A program made the translations under genes and the position numbers. The notes beneath the pieces were generated by a model. It made no database searches and was not told the DNA's origin. It worked only from the letters and a program-made list of their open reading frames with translations. 64,000 bases of DNA from Pseudogemmobacter sp044142105. GTDB lineage: Bacteria > Pseudomonadota > Alphaproteobacteria > Rhodobacterales > Rhodobacteraceae. Where the stretch lies: positions 1-64,000 of the forward strand of contig NZ_JBGTYM010000003.1 in NCBI RefSeq assembly GCF_044142105.1, in the 5' to 3' direction. Positions 34,182-42,417 of this stretch are shown here, in pieces; within the stretch, counting starts at the first letter, position 1, and every line of letters starts with the position of its first letter.

Positions 34182-35108
34182 TCAGGCCGCCAGGCGTTCT
34201 GCCAGCCGCGTCATCAGCCGGTCCGTTTCGGCCGCGTCCATCGCCGACATCTTCGGCCCAGGCGCGCGGGTTGCCGCGCTGGCGATGGCCCCGCGCCGCA
34301 TCAGCACATATTTCCGAACCGCCAGCCCGAAGCCCGGCTGCTGCTCATGACGCAGGATCGGGATATAGCGGTCGAAGAGATCCTCCGCCTCGTCCACCCG
34401 GCCAGCGCGATGCAGCGCGACAGTCTGCACCAGCGCCTCGGGATAGGCGAAACCGGTCATCGCGCCATCGGCGCCGCGCTGCAATTCCTGCGGAAGATAC
34501 AGCCCGCCATTGCCCGTCAGGATCGACAGGCGCGCCACGCCAGGCGCCGTCTCGTGCTGGCGAAGCTGGCTGATCTTAGTCAGACCGGGCCAATCCTCGT
34601 GCTTGAGCATGACGATCTGCGCCCTTTCCTGCGACAGACGGCGAATCAGAGATGAGGAAACCGGCAGGCCGGTGGCCAAGGGGAAGTCCTGGAAACAGAC
34701 CGGCACCTGCGGGCCAAGGGCATCACAAACGGCGTGGAAATAGGCCTCGATCCGGTCTTCCCGCGAGGGGCCCGCATTCGGCGCGACCATCACCCCGGCA
34801 GCCCCCTTGTCCATCGCATAGCGCGCGAGATCAGCCAGATTCGCCATCCCGGCATCGGAGACGCCCACCACCACCGGCAAGTCGCCCGTGCGCGACATCA
34901 CCGTATCGATGACCGTCCGACGTTCCTCGGCCGTCATCTTATTGGCCTCGCCCATCATGCCAAGGATGGTCAGGCCGGTCACACCATGGCCGATATAGAA
35001 GTCGACCAGACGCCGCAGGCTGTCACTGTCAAGCGCGCCATCCTGCGCAAAGGGCGTGGCGGCGATGATATAGACGCCGCTCGTGTCACGGGTGATCAAC
35101 TGGGACAT
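34182..35108 (-). CDS. DapA/NAL-family aldolase with altered active site
   Basis: This is a 308-aa class I aldolase-fold protein of the dihydrodipicolinate synthase/N-acetylneuraminate lyase family. The Schiff-base Lys is seen in IVMLKHEDWPG. The DHDPS tyrosine of the YNxP motif is replaced (VCFQDFP), and the second tyrosine relay (YYN) is absent (APNAGPS). So it is unlikely to be DapA. It follows the D-amino-acid transaminase and pxpA genes on the same strand and could cleave or form a catabolic 4-hydroxy-2-oxo acid. Its substrate is unknown. Confidence 0.78.
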   Translation of the reverse strand: MSQLITRDTSGVYIIAATPFAQDGALDSDSLRRLVDFYIGHGVTGLTILGMMGEANKMTAEERRTVIDTVMSRTGDLPVVVGVSDAGMANLADLARYAMDKGAAGVMVAPNAGPSREDRIEAYFHAVCDALGPQVPVCFQDFPLATGLPVSSSLIRRLSQERAQIVMLKHEDWPGLTKISQLRQHETAPGVARLSILTGNGGLYLPQELQRGADGAMTGFAYPEALVQTVALHRAGRVDEAEDLFDRYIPILRHEQQPGFGLAVRKYVLMRRGAIASAATRAPGPKMSAMDAAETDRLMTRLAERLAA

Positions 35109-35119
35109 GACCCCTCTCC

Positions 35120-35977
35120 TCAGATGGCCGCCGCACGGCGGGTTTCGATGTAATAGCGGCGCAGGTCGCGGGTCAGCGCGCCGGGCTGGCCGTCGCCAAT
35201 GGTCGCGCCGTCGATCGCGACGACCGGCACCACGAAATTGGTTGCCGAGGTGATGAAGGCTTCGCGTGCGGCCTTGGCCTCATCAGGGGTAAAGGCGCGT
35301 TCCTCGACCCGCAGCCCATGCTCGGCGGCCAGCGCCAGAATCGACGCGCGTGTGACGCCGGGCAGCAGGGCGTGCGAGAGGTCCCGCGTCACGAGCACGC
35401 CCTCCTGCGTAACAATATGCGAGGTGGCGGCGCTGGCTTCGGTGACAAAGCCATCCTCGACCAGCCAGGCATCGTCGGCCCCATCAGCTCTCGCCTCCAT
35501 CTTCGCCATGCAGGGATAGAGAAGCTGAACGGTCTTGATGTCGCGACGTCCCCAGCGCAGATCGGGCAGAAGGGCGACGCTGATCCCCACATTGGCCGCC
35601 GCGTTTTCCAGAACGTTCTTGGCCTGGGTGAACATCAGAAGTGTTGGCGGTGTGCCTGCCGGCGGGTAGACGAAATCACGGTCCGCCGCGCCACGGGTCA
35701 GTTGCAGATAGATCATGCCCTGATCCATGCCATTGCGCGCCACGATCTCGCGATGGGCGGCCAGAAGACCGGCCTCGTCCAGCGGCAGGGTCAGACCCAG
35801 CTCGCGGGCCGAGCGCTGAAGCCTTGCGGCGTGACCCGCATAATCCACCAGCTTGCCATCCAGCACGCAGGTCACTTCATAGATGCCATCGGCCATCAGG
35901 AAGCCGCGGTCGAAGACCGAGACTTTCGCCTCGGTCTCGGGCAGCCAGTCGCCATTCAGATAGACAATCCGGGTCAT
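35120..35977 (-). CDS. D-amino-acid transaminase-like (fold-type IV PLP enzyme)
   Basis: This is a 285-aa fold-type IV aminotransferase, usual length for D-alanine transaminase. N-terminal VYLNGDWLPETEAKVSVFDR and FLMADGIYEVTCV match the family. The PLP lysine is in IKTVQLLYPC, and EASAATSHI matches the conserved Glu region. It would move the amino group of a D-amino acid to a 2-oxoacid. It lies between pxpA (20-bp gap) and the DapA-like gene, so it may process a D-glutamate or related product. A branched-chain aminotransferase is less likely. Confidence 0.8.
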   Translation of the reverse strand: MTRIVYLNGDWLPETEAKVSVFDRGFLMADGIYEVTCVLDGKLVDYAGHAARLQRSARELGLTLPLDEAGLLAAHREIVARNGMDQGMIYLQLTRGAADRDFVYPPAGTPPTLLMFTQAKNVLENAAANVGISVALLPDLRWGRRDIKTVQLLYPCMAKMEARADGADDAWLVEDGFVTEASAATSHIVTQEGVLVTRDLSHALLPGVTRASILALAAEHGLRVEERAFTPDEAKAAREAFITSATNFVVPVVAIDGATIGDGQPGALTRDLRRYYIETRRAAAI

Positions 35978-35997
35978 TTCATCCGTCTCGGGTGGGG

Positions 35998-36768
35998 TCA
36001 GGGTCTTGCAAAGGGGGCGATGGTGACGCCATTCGCCTCAAGCGCGCCGCGCAGGCGGCGGGCAATGTCGACGGCACCCTTGGTGTCGCCATGGATGCAA
36101 AGCGTGTCGGGCGTCACGGCGAGTTTCTTGCCGCCAGTGGTGGGGATCTGGCCGCTCACGACCATCTCGAGCACCTGGTCAAGGCTTTGCGCCGGATCGT
36201 GGATCACGGCGCCGGGCTGGCTGCGCGGCGTCAGCTCGCCCTGATCGGTATAGCTGCGATCAGCATAGATCTCGCAGGCGATTCGCAGACCGGCCTTCTC
36301 GGCGGCGCGATAGGTTTCAGAATAGGGCAGGGTCACGAAGACAAGGCCCGGGTCGACAGCACGGATCGCGCGGACGCAGAGCGCCGCCAGATCGGGGTCG
36401 ACCGCCGCCATGTTGCCCAAAGCTCCATGGGTCTTCACATGGGTCATCGGATGGCCCTCCAGCGCGGCCATGCCCTGCATCGCGACGATCTGGAAAATCA
36501 ACTGGGTTTCAAGGTCTTCGGGCCGCTCGCCCGAAATCCGCCGACGCCCGAAACCGTAAAGGTCGGCAAAGGACGGGTGAGCGCCCACCGCAACACCCCT
36601 GGCCTTGGCCATGCGGATCGTCCGGCGCATCACGACCGGGTCGCCCGCATGAAAGCCGCAAGCGATGTTTGCCGTGGTGACAAGGTCCAGCATGGCCTCG
36701 TCATCGCCGATGACATAGGCGCCGAAGCTTTCGCCCATGTCACAGTTGAGGTCGATCGTCCGGGTCAT
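35998..36768 (-). CDS. pxpA: 5-oxoprolinase subunit A (LamB/YcsF family)
   Basis: This subunit of ATP-dependent 5-oxoprolinase opens 5-oxoproline to glutamate, 256 aa. It shows the family N-terminus IDLNCDMGESFG, the GFHAGDP segment, GVAVGAHPSF, and LCIHGDTKGAV near the C-terminus. I chose the ATG at 36768 with AGGAGG upstream. The longer frame upstream is spacer. It is divergent from the TRAP importer, while its partners pxpB and pxpC lie downstream of that importer on the other strand. The split layout suggests shared control from the 173-bp divergent spacer. Confidence 0.9.
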   Translation of the reverse strand: MTRTIDLNCDMGESFGAYVIGDDEAMLDLVTTANIACGFHAGDPVVMRRTIRMAKARGVAVGAHPSFADLYGFGRRRISGERPEDLETQLIFQIVAMQGMAALEGHPMTHVKTHGALGNMAAVDPDLAALCVRAIRAVDPGLVFVTLPYSETYRAAEKAGLRIACEIYADRSYTDQGELTPRSQPGAVIHDPAQSLDQVLEMVVSGQIPTTGGKKLAVTPDTLCIHGDTKGAVDIARRLRGALEANGVTIAPFARP

Positions 36769-36887
36769 CACGCCTCCTGTTGTGCCTGTCTTGTCGGCAA
36801 TTTCGCGCGTCTCAGCCTTTTTTGTAACTGTTTCGCAGCACCCGATTGACAGGGCGATGCGCGGGCCTTCATAAGTGGGATACTGTT

Positions 36888-36895
36888 GGTATACC
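36888..36895. promoter_or_regulatory. Palindrome GGTATACC in the pxpA/TRAP promoter
   Basis: The core GGTATACC lies within TTGGTATACCGAA, which resembles FCD-GntR operators (TNGTATACNA). It stands 47 bp before the TRAP binding-protein start and could be bound by the GntR regulators at 41749 or 44638. Confidence 0.5.
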
Positions 36896-36941
36896 GAAAT
36901 CGCAACCAAATTCTGACCAACCAACCCGCGAAAGGGAAAAC

Positions 36942-37928
36942 ATGAAACAGGGAAATCTCTTCACTTTCGGCACCGCCCTCGCGCTTTCGCTGGCCGCCAC
37001 CATGGCATCGGCTGAAACGCAGTGGGACATGTCGATCGTTTGGCCGGAAGGCAACTTCCATACTCAGAACGCCATGGCTTTTGCTGAAGCCGTGAAAGAA
37101 GTGACGGACGGCGAGGTGGTGATCACGGTCCATTCCGGCGGTGCGCTTGGCATCAAGGGGCCGGAAGGCATGGCCGCCGTTCGCGACGGTCTGGTGCCGA
37201 TCGCCGAGATCTTGCTGAACCAGCAAGTCGGCGAAGCGCCCATCCTTGGCATTGAAACCCTGCCTTTCCTTGCGCCCTCGCTGGCTGACGTGGCCCTGCT
37301 GCACAAGTTCTACCGTCCGAAGCTGGACGAGGTGGCGGCCGGGATGAACCAGAAGGTTCTTTACATGGTGCCCTGGCCCGGCCAGGCGGTCTTCTCGCCG
37401 AACCAGATCAACACGCTTGCCGACCTCAACGGCCTGACGATTCGGGTTGTCGATTCGAACGGCAACGATTTCTTCGCCGCGCTTGGCGCAACGCCGATCC
37501 AGATGCCCTGGGGCGAAGTCGTGCCGTCATTGGCCGCTGGCACGATCAAGGGCGTGACGACCTCGTCCTCCTCCGGTGTCGACGGCTCGTTCTGGGAATT
37601 CACCCCCCATATGAACACGTTCAACTGGCAGGCCTCGTCGAACATCATGTCGGTGAATCTGGACGCCTGGAATGCCCTGCCCCAGGAAACTCGCGACAAG
37701 ATCGAGGAAACCGCCGCCGCGATGGAAGCCCAGTTCTGGATGAACAGCAGGGCCGAAGACGAGAAGAAGATCGCGACCCTGCGCGAACACGGCATGACCA
37801 TCACTGCGCCCTCGCCCGAACTGAAGGCCGCACTTCTGGAGAAGGCCCGTCCGCTCTGGGAGGACTTCAAGACCCGCGTCCCCGAAGCAGCGCCGATCAT
37901 CGACTCCTATCTTTCGATGCGCGACTGA
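36942..37928 (+). CDS. TRAP transporter solute-binding protein (DctP family)
   Basis: This is a periplasmic ligand-binding subunit, 328 aa. It has a signal peptide (FTFGTALALSLAATMASA, then ETQWDM). The DctP fold is indicated by GGALGIKGPEGMAAVRDG and LNGLTIRVVDSNGNDFFAAL, the latter containing the conserved Arg that clamps a ligand carboxylate. I chose the ATG at 36942 after AAAGGG. It begins a TRAP operon (P, Q, M) followed by pxpBC, so the ligand may be 5-oxoproline or a related cyclic amide acid. That assignment is inference. Confidence 0.87.
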   Translation: MKQGNLFTFGTALALSLAATMASAETQWDMSIVWPEGNFHTQNAMAFAEAVKEVTDGEVVITVHSGGALGIKGPEGMAAVRDGLVPIAEILLNQQVGEAPILGIETLPFLAPSLADVALLHKFYRPKLDEVAAGMNQKVLYMVPWPGQAVFSPNQINTLADLNGLTIRVVDSNGNDFFAALGATPIQMPWGEVVPSLAAGTIKGVTTSSSSGVDGSFWEFTPHMNTFNWQASSNIMSVNLDAWNALPQETRDKIEETAAAMEAQFWMNSRAEDEKKIATLREHGMTITAPSPELKAALLEKARPLWEDFKTRVPEAAPIIDSYLSMRD

Positions 37929-37938
37929 CACCGTCTGT

Positions 37939-37979
37939 CCTGCATAGCGGCGGGCCTCTTGGCCATGCCGCCATGCAGG
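37939..37979 (+). other. Long imperfect hairpin after the TRAP binding-protein gene
   Basis: Outer arms CCTGCAT / ATGCAGG and inner GCGGC / GCCGC enclose a 15-base loop. It occurs between dctP- and dctQ-like genes, as after other binding-protein genes here. Confidence 0.5.
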
Positions 37980-38032
37980 GCCTCGCCGGCCCTTGAACGG
38001 GCCCAACTTCCCTCATCGGACGGCAGGTTTCC

Positions 38033-38563
38033 ATGTCACCTTCCTCTACCCGATTCAACCGCACCCTTGCCGCGATCGACGGCCTGACGGGGATCGGCGG
38101 TTTTCTTGGTGCGCTTTCGCTTCTGGGCATTCTCGCGCTGATCACGGCCGAGTTGATCTCGCGCAACCTCTTTGCCTATTCGCTGCATTTCTCTTGGGAT
38201 CTTGCAGGTTATCTGATGGGGGCCTGCTTCCTGCTGGCCAGCGCCAGCGCGATGAAAGGCGGCAGTCATGTTCGCGTCACCGCCCTGGTCGAAGCTCTGC
38301 CCCGGGCCCTGGGCCGTTCGCTCGATCTGTTCGCCTGCCTCGTCGGCCTTGCGATCTGCGCCTATCTGGCCTGGGCGTTTATCGAGATGGCCTGGCAGTC
38401 TGGCCAGCGCGGGTCCACCGCGGCCACATCCTTCCGCGTGCCGCTGGTCTACCCGCAAGGCGCGCTTGCCCTGGGTTCCATCATCCTGACATTGCAATGC
38501 CTGGCCCAAACCTTGCGCCAGCTTCGCGGTGAGCCGATGGCCACCGGCCCGGGCCTGGAATAA
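38033..38563 (+). CDS. TRAP transporter small permease (DctQ family)
   Basis: This is a 176-aa inner-membrane subunit with four hydrophobic segments (about 20-42, 52-72, 93-115, 138-155). LISRNLFAYSLHFSWDLAGY and MKGGSHVRVTALVEAL match the DctQ core. It pairs with the large permease that starts 10 bp downstream and drives Na+-dependent uptake with the DctP-like protein. Confidence 0.87.
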   Translation: MSPSSTRFNRTLAAIDGLTGIGGFLGALSLLGILALITAELISRNLFAYSLHFSWDLAGYLMGACFLLASASAMKGGSHVRVTALVEALPRALGRSLDLFACLVGLAICAYLAWAFIEMAWQSGQRGSTAATSFRVPLVYPQGALALGSIILTLQCLAQTLRQLRGEPMATGPGLE

Positions 38564-38573
38564 GGGGCCGCGC

Positions 38574-39872
38574 ATGGGAAAGATCATCGCAACCCTTCTT
38601 GGCCTGATGACCCTGCTGTTGGGGTCCGGTCTGTGGATCGGCCTTGGCCTCATCGCGATCGGCGCGGGGCTTGTCACCCTGTTCCGGCCATCTATGCCGG
38701 GCCTCAAGCTGCTTGCGCAGCAGGCCTATAATGTTGTCGTCTCGCCAGAGCTTCTGGCGCTGCCGCTGTTCATCCTGATGGCCGAGATCCTGTTCCGCAC
38801 CAGGATTTCCGAGGCGCTGTTTGCCGGGCTGTCGCCCTGGCTGCGCCGCGTGCCGGGACGGCTGAGCCATCTGACCGTGCTGGGCTGCACGCTTTTTGCG
38901 TCGGTCTGCGGCTCCTCTGCGGCGACCACCGCCACCGTGGGCCGCATCGCCGCGAAAGAGCTGATCGACCGCGGTTACAACCGCGATCTGGTCACCGGAT
39001 CGCTGGCAGGCGCGGGAACGCTGGGCTTCCTGATCCCGCCTTCGACGATCATGATCATCTACGGAGTTATGGCCGAGACCTCGATCCTGCAGCTTTTCAT
39101 CGCGGGGATCGTGCCCGGCCTGCTTTTGGCGGCGGCCTATATGGGCTATCTGGCGACGCGCGCCTGGCTGGACCCCAGCGTGGTGGGCGCAGCACCTCCG
39201 CCGACCACCTTCCGCGAAAAGATGCGCGCCCTGCGCGATCTCGGTCCGCTTCTGTTGCTGATCGGCGGGGTCATCGGCTCGATGTATGGCGGCATTGCCT
39301 CGCCGACCGAGGCGGCAACCGTGGGCGTCGTCTTCTCCATGATCATCGGTTTTTCGCAGCGCACCCTGACCCTGCAAGGCGTCTTCACCGCAGCAAGGCA
39401 GGCCGCCGAAAGCTGCGCGATGATCGGGCTGATCATGATCGGCGCCGCCTTCCTGTCTACCGTGCTTGGCTATCTGGGCGTGCCGCGCGCCATTGCCGGC
39501 ACGATCCAGGGCTGGGGCATGTCGCCGCTGACGCTGATCTTCGTCCTTCTGGTGTTCTATGTGCTTCTCGGCACGGTCATGGAAGGACTGGGCATTATCG
39601 TGATGACCCTGCCGATCACCCTGCCGCTGGCCGAAGCCGCCGGATACGACAAGATCTGGTTCGGCATCTTCCTGGTGATCGTGGTCGAGATGGCGCAGAT
39701 CACCCCGCCCGTCGGCTTCAATCTGACCGTGATACAGAGGCTGACCGGCGACAGCATGGCGCGCATCACCCGTGCAACCATGCCCTTCTTCTTCATCATG
39801 GCGGCCTTCGTCATGGTGATCGCCGTCTTCCCGCAGATTATCAGCTTCCTGCCCCAGCTTCTGCGCGGCTAA
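38574..39872 (+). CDS. TRAP transporter large permease (DctM family)
   Basis: This is the main membrane transport subunit, 432 aa, 11-12 hydrophobic segments. Diagnostic elements are LFASVCGSSAATTATVG and GTLGFLIPPSTIMIIYGV in the N-terminal half, and VVEMAQITPPVGFNLTVIQ near the C-terminus. I chose the ATG at 38574 (MGKIIATLLG), where the family begins; the frame upstream overlaps the small permease. A terminator-like hairpin follows at 39882-39908. Confidence 0.9.
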   Translation: MGKIIATLLGLMTLLLGSGLWIGLGLIAIGAGLVTLFRPSMPGLKLLAQQAYNVVVSPELLALPLFILMAEILFRTRISEALFAGLSPWLRRVPGRLSHLTVLGCTLFASVCGSSAATTATVGRIAAKELIDRGYNRDLVTGSLAGAGTLGFLIPPSTIMIIYGVMAETSILQLFIAGIVPGLLLAAAYMGYLATRAWLDPSVVGAAPPPTTFREKMRALRDLGPLLLLIGGVIGSMYGGIASPTEAATVGVVFSMIIGFSQRTLTLQGVFTAARQAAESCAMIGLIMIGAAFLSTVLGYLGVPRAIAGTIQGWGMSPLTLIFVLLVFYVLLGTVMEGLGIIVMTLPITLPLAEAAGYDKIWFGIFLVIVVEMAQITPPVGFNLTVIQRLTGDSMARITRATMPFFFIMAAFVMVIAVFPQIISFLPQLLRG

Positions 39873-39881
39873 ACAGTCTGG

Positions 39882-39908
39882 ACCGGCGGCCGCTCGCTGA
39901 CCGCCGGT
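39882..39908 (+). terminator. Hairpin between dctM and pxpB
   Basis: Arms ACCGGCGG and CCGCCGGT are followed by TCTTCCCC. This could be a partial terminator separating the importer from the pxpBC-gntR gene run. Confidence 0.45.
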
Positions 39909-39935
39909 TCTTCCCCTCCTGGAACTAAGCCCTTG

Positions 39936-40679
39936 ATGTCGAACCCGATGCCCCCAACTCTTCTGCCCTGCGGCGATTGCGCGCTGGTCTTGCAGCTTGG
40001 CGAGACGGTGGATGCCGCCGTCAACGCCCGCATCATCGCGCTGGCTGCCGCATTGGAAACCGCAGTCGAAAACGGCGCCATGGCGGGTGTGCTGGACATC
40101 GTGCCGACCTACCGCTCGCTTCTTGTCCGGTATGATCCCGAGACCATTCGTGGCGCCGCGCTTGGCCAGCGCCTTTTTGACCTGGTCGCGCATCCGGTGG
40201 CGGATGGAAATATCGGGCGCCTCTGGCGCGTGCCCTGTCTCTATGGCGGTACCGTGGGCCAAGACCTGGACGAGCTGGCCGAGATGAAGGGCCTCACGCG
40301 TGACGAGCTGATCGCCATCCATTCCGGCACCGATTATCGCGTCTACATGATCGGTTTCGCGCCGGGTTTTGCCTATCTGGGCGGCCAGCCCGAGATCCTG
40401 CACACCCCCCGCCTGCCCAAACCGCGCCAGAACATCGCGCGCGGGGCCATCGGCATCGGCGGCCAGCAGGGCAATATCAACTCCGTCGCCGGCCCGTCGG
40501 GCTGGCGTTTTCTGGGCTGGACCCCGATACGGTCATTCGACCCGGCGCGGGCCGAACCCTTCCTGTTCCGCGCGGGCGACCACATCCGGTTCCAGCCGAT
40601 CAGCGAGGCGGAAGCGCAGGCCCTCGACGCCCGCAGCGCAGCGGGCGAGATGATCATCGCGCCGGAGGTTTTGGCATGA
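39936..40679 (+). CDS. pxpB: 5-oxoprolinase subunit B (KipI/AHS1 family)
   Basis: This is the allophanate-hydrolase-subunit-1-like part of 5-oxoprolinase, 247 aa. The core VYMIGFAPGFAYLG and SVAGPSGWRFLGWTP are diagnostic, and the N-terminal LLPCGDCALVLQLG also fits. I chose the ATG at 39936; a TTG lies one codon earlier. It overlaps pxpC by ATGA, starting a run of translationally coupled genes. Confidence 0.9.
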   Translation: MSNPMPPTLLPCGDCALVLQLGETVDAAVNARIIALAAALETAVENGAMAGVLDIVPTYRSLLVRYDPETIRGAALGQRLFDLVAHPVADGNIGRLWRVPCLYGGTVGQDLDELAEMKGLTRDELIAIHSGTDYRVYMIGFAPGFAYLGGQPEILHTPRLPKPRQNIARGAIGIGGQQGNINSVAGPSGWRFLGWTPIRSFDPARAEPFLFRAGDHIRFQPISEAEAQALDARSAAGEMIIAPEVLA

Positions 40680-41752
40680 GCCTCGAAATCCTCTCCGCCG
40701 GCCCGATGCTGTCGGTGCAGGATGCCGGACGCTTCGGATTGCGGCATATGGGCGTCTCGCCCGCCGGGCCGATCGACCGCGCCGCCATGGCGCTGGCCAA
40801 TGTCCTGGTCGGCAACGACCCTTCTGCCGCGGCGTTGGAGTTCGCGGGACCGGCCGGAAGCTTCCGCTGCACCAGACCTTTGCGCTTTGCCGTGGCCGGC
40901 GCCGATTGCCCGATCCGCATCGACAAGCGCGTGGTCCATGCCGGAGAAAGCCACCGCCTGAATCCTGGCGAGACGTTGACCATCGGTCTGCCCGAAGGCG
41001 TGACCTGGGCCTATTTTGCCCTGTCTGGAGGCATCGCGATCGAACCCGTTCTGGGCTCGCGGGCCACACATCTGCGTTCGGGCTTGGGCGGAGTCGAAGG
41101 GCGTGCCCTGCGCGCGGGCGATGTGCTGCCCTTGGGCGAGGATCTGCCCGACGCCCCCTGCCTGCGTCCCGCCAGCCGCCTCACGGGCGCACATCCCTTT
41201 GCCGAGACCGGGCCGATCCGCCTGATCCTTGGCCCGCAGGACAGCGCATTCGCACCGGATGTGATTGCCCGCCTTACCGAATGCGCGTTCATCATCACCC
41301 CGCAGCGCGACCGTATGGGCATGGTTCTGGGCACCACCACCCTGCCCGCGATCTCCGGGCATGACATCGTCTCTGACGGAACCGTGCCCGGTTCGGTCCA
41401 GGTGCCCGGCTCGGGGATGCCGCTCATCCTTCTGGCCGAAAGCCAGACCACCGGAGGCTATCCGAAGATCGCAACCGTGGCTTCGGTCGACCTTGCCCGC
41501 TTGGCGCAACAGCCGGTCGGGGCCGAGATCCGCTTTGCCCTGATCAGCGCGCAACAGGGCGAGGAGCTGTGGATCGACCGGCAATCCCGCCTGCGCCGCA
41601 TCCTTTCCGCCCTTGTCCCCAAGGCAGAAGGCGTGCTGAGATCGGATTACCTTCTGTCTTGCGACCTTGTCGGCGGCATCTTCGACCCCGATGAAGTGAC
41701 GCGCCCGGTCCTGCCCGCAATGACTCGCATCCCGACGGAGCAACCTGGATGA
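40676..41752 (+). CDS. pxpC: 5-oxoprolinase subunit C (KipA/AHS2 family)
   Basis: This is the allophanate-hydrolase-subunit-2-like partner of PxpB, 358 aa. It shows the typical N-terminus LSVQDAGRFGLRHMGVSPAG and the central GPQDSAF, and later QTTGGYPKIATV. PxpB and PxpC together bind 5-oxoproline and ATP and act with PxpA. Both ends overlap neighbouring genes by ATGA. Confidence 0.9.
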   Translation: MSLEILSAGPMLSVQDAGRFGLRHMGVSPAGPIDRAAMALANVLVGNDPSAAALEFAGPAGSFRCTRPLRFAVAGADCPIRIDKRVVHAGESHRLNPGETLTIGLPEGVTWAYFALSGGIAIEPVLGSRATHLRSGLGGVEGRALRAGDVLPLGEDLPDAPCLRPASRLTGAHPFAETGPIRLILGPQDSAFAPDVIARLTECAFIITPQRDRMGMVLGTTTLPAISGHDIVSDGTVPGSVQVPGSGMPLILLAESQTTGGYPKIATVASVDLARLAQQPVGAEIRFALISAQQGEELWIDRQSRLRRILSALVPKAEGVLRSDYLLSCDLVGGIFDPDEVTRPVLPAMTRIPTEQPG

Positions 41753-42417
41753 CCGACAGCGCCGCCCCGCCTGCCAGCACCGCCCCGCGCGCCCTTGCCG
41801 AAGAGGCGCATCGCCGCATCATCTCGATGATCTTCGAAGGCGTGATGAAATCTGGCGATCTGCTTCAAGAGGCCGCCCTGGGCGAGCGGTTTCGTATGTC
41901 CCGGACCCCCGTGCGCGAAGCGATCAAGCGGTTGGAAAGCGAAGGACTGGCCGTGGTCGAGGGGCGCTTCACCCGCGTGCGCAGCGTCACCCCCGCGGAT
42001 GTCGAAGAGATCTTCTTCCTGCGGCTTGAGCTTGAGCCGCTGGCCGCCCGATCCGCCGTGCGCCTGCCACCCGCCCAGATCGACGCGATGGAAGCGAAGG
42101 TTCGTCATCTCATGGCGTCGGATCCGACGGTCAACGATCTTCATCGCCAAACCGATTACGAGTTCCACGCCCTTCTAGGCCGCGAGTTCGGCAATTCCGC
42201 AGTGGCACAGACGGTCGCCGCCCTGCATCGGCGCACCTGCATCTTCGACCATACCCAGGTTCCCGAGCGGTTTTTGGCGGGCTGCCAGGAACATCTCGAC
42301 ATTCTTGATGCCGCGCGCAGCGGCAATGCCGATGCGGTCGAGGCCCGATTGCGCACTCATCTTGAACATGCCCGCGATGCGGTGCTGAACCGGCTTCGCC
42401 GTGCAGGTGCCGCATGA
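41749..42417 (+). CDS. GntR-family regulator (FCD type)
   Basis: This is a 222-aa regulator, coupled by ATGA overlaps on both sides. The winged helix is at about 20-85 (LQEAALGERFRMSRTPVREA then VEGRFTRVRSV), with the FCD domain after (HRQTDYEFHALLGREFGNSAV). It lies between pxpC and a dehydrogenase gene, so it should be coexpressed with the genes it controls, giving feedback. The GGTATACC palindrome before the TRAP operon is the best candidate site. Confidence 0.87.
   Translation: MTDSAAPPASTAPRALAEEAHRRIISMIFEGVMKSGDLLQEAALGERFRMSRTPVREAIKRLESEGLAVVEGRFTRVRSVTPADVEEIFFLRLELEPLAARSAVRLPPAQIDAMEAKVRHLMASDPTVNDLHRQTDYEFHALLGREFGNSAVAQTVAALHRRTCIFDHTQVPERFLAGCQEHLDILDAARSGNADAVEARLRTHLEHARDAVLNRLRRAGAA

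Noticed and set aside
38481..40403. 640-residue minus-strand open frame across dctM and pxpB
   Set aside because: It spans two well-supported genes in antisense and has the typical shadow composition (H, D, R, Q).
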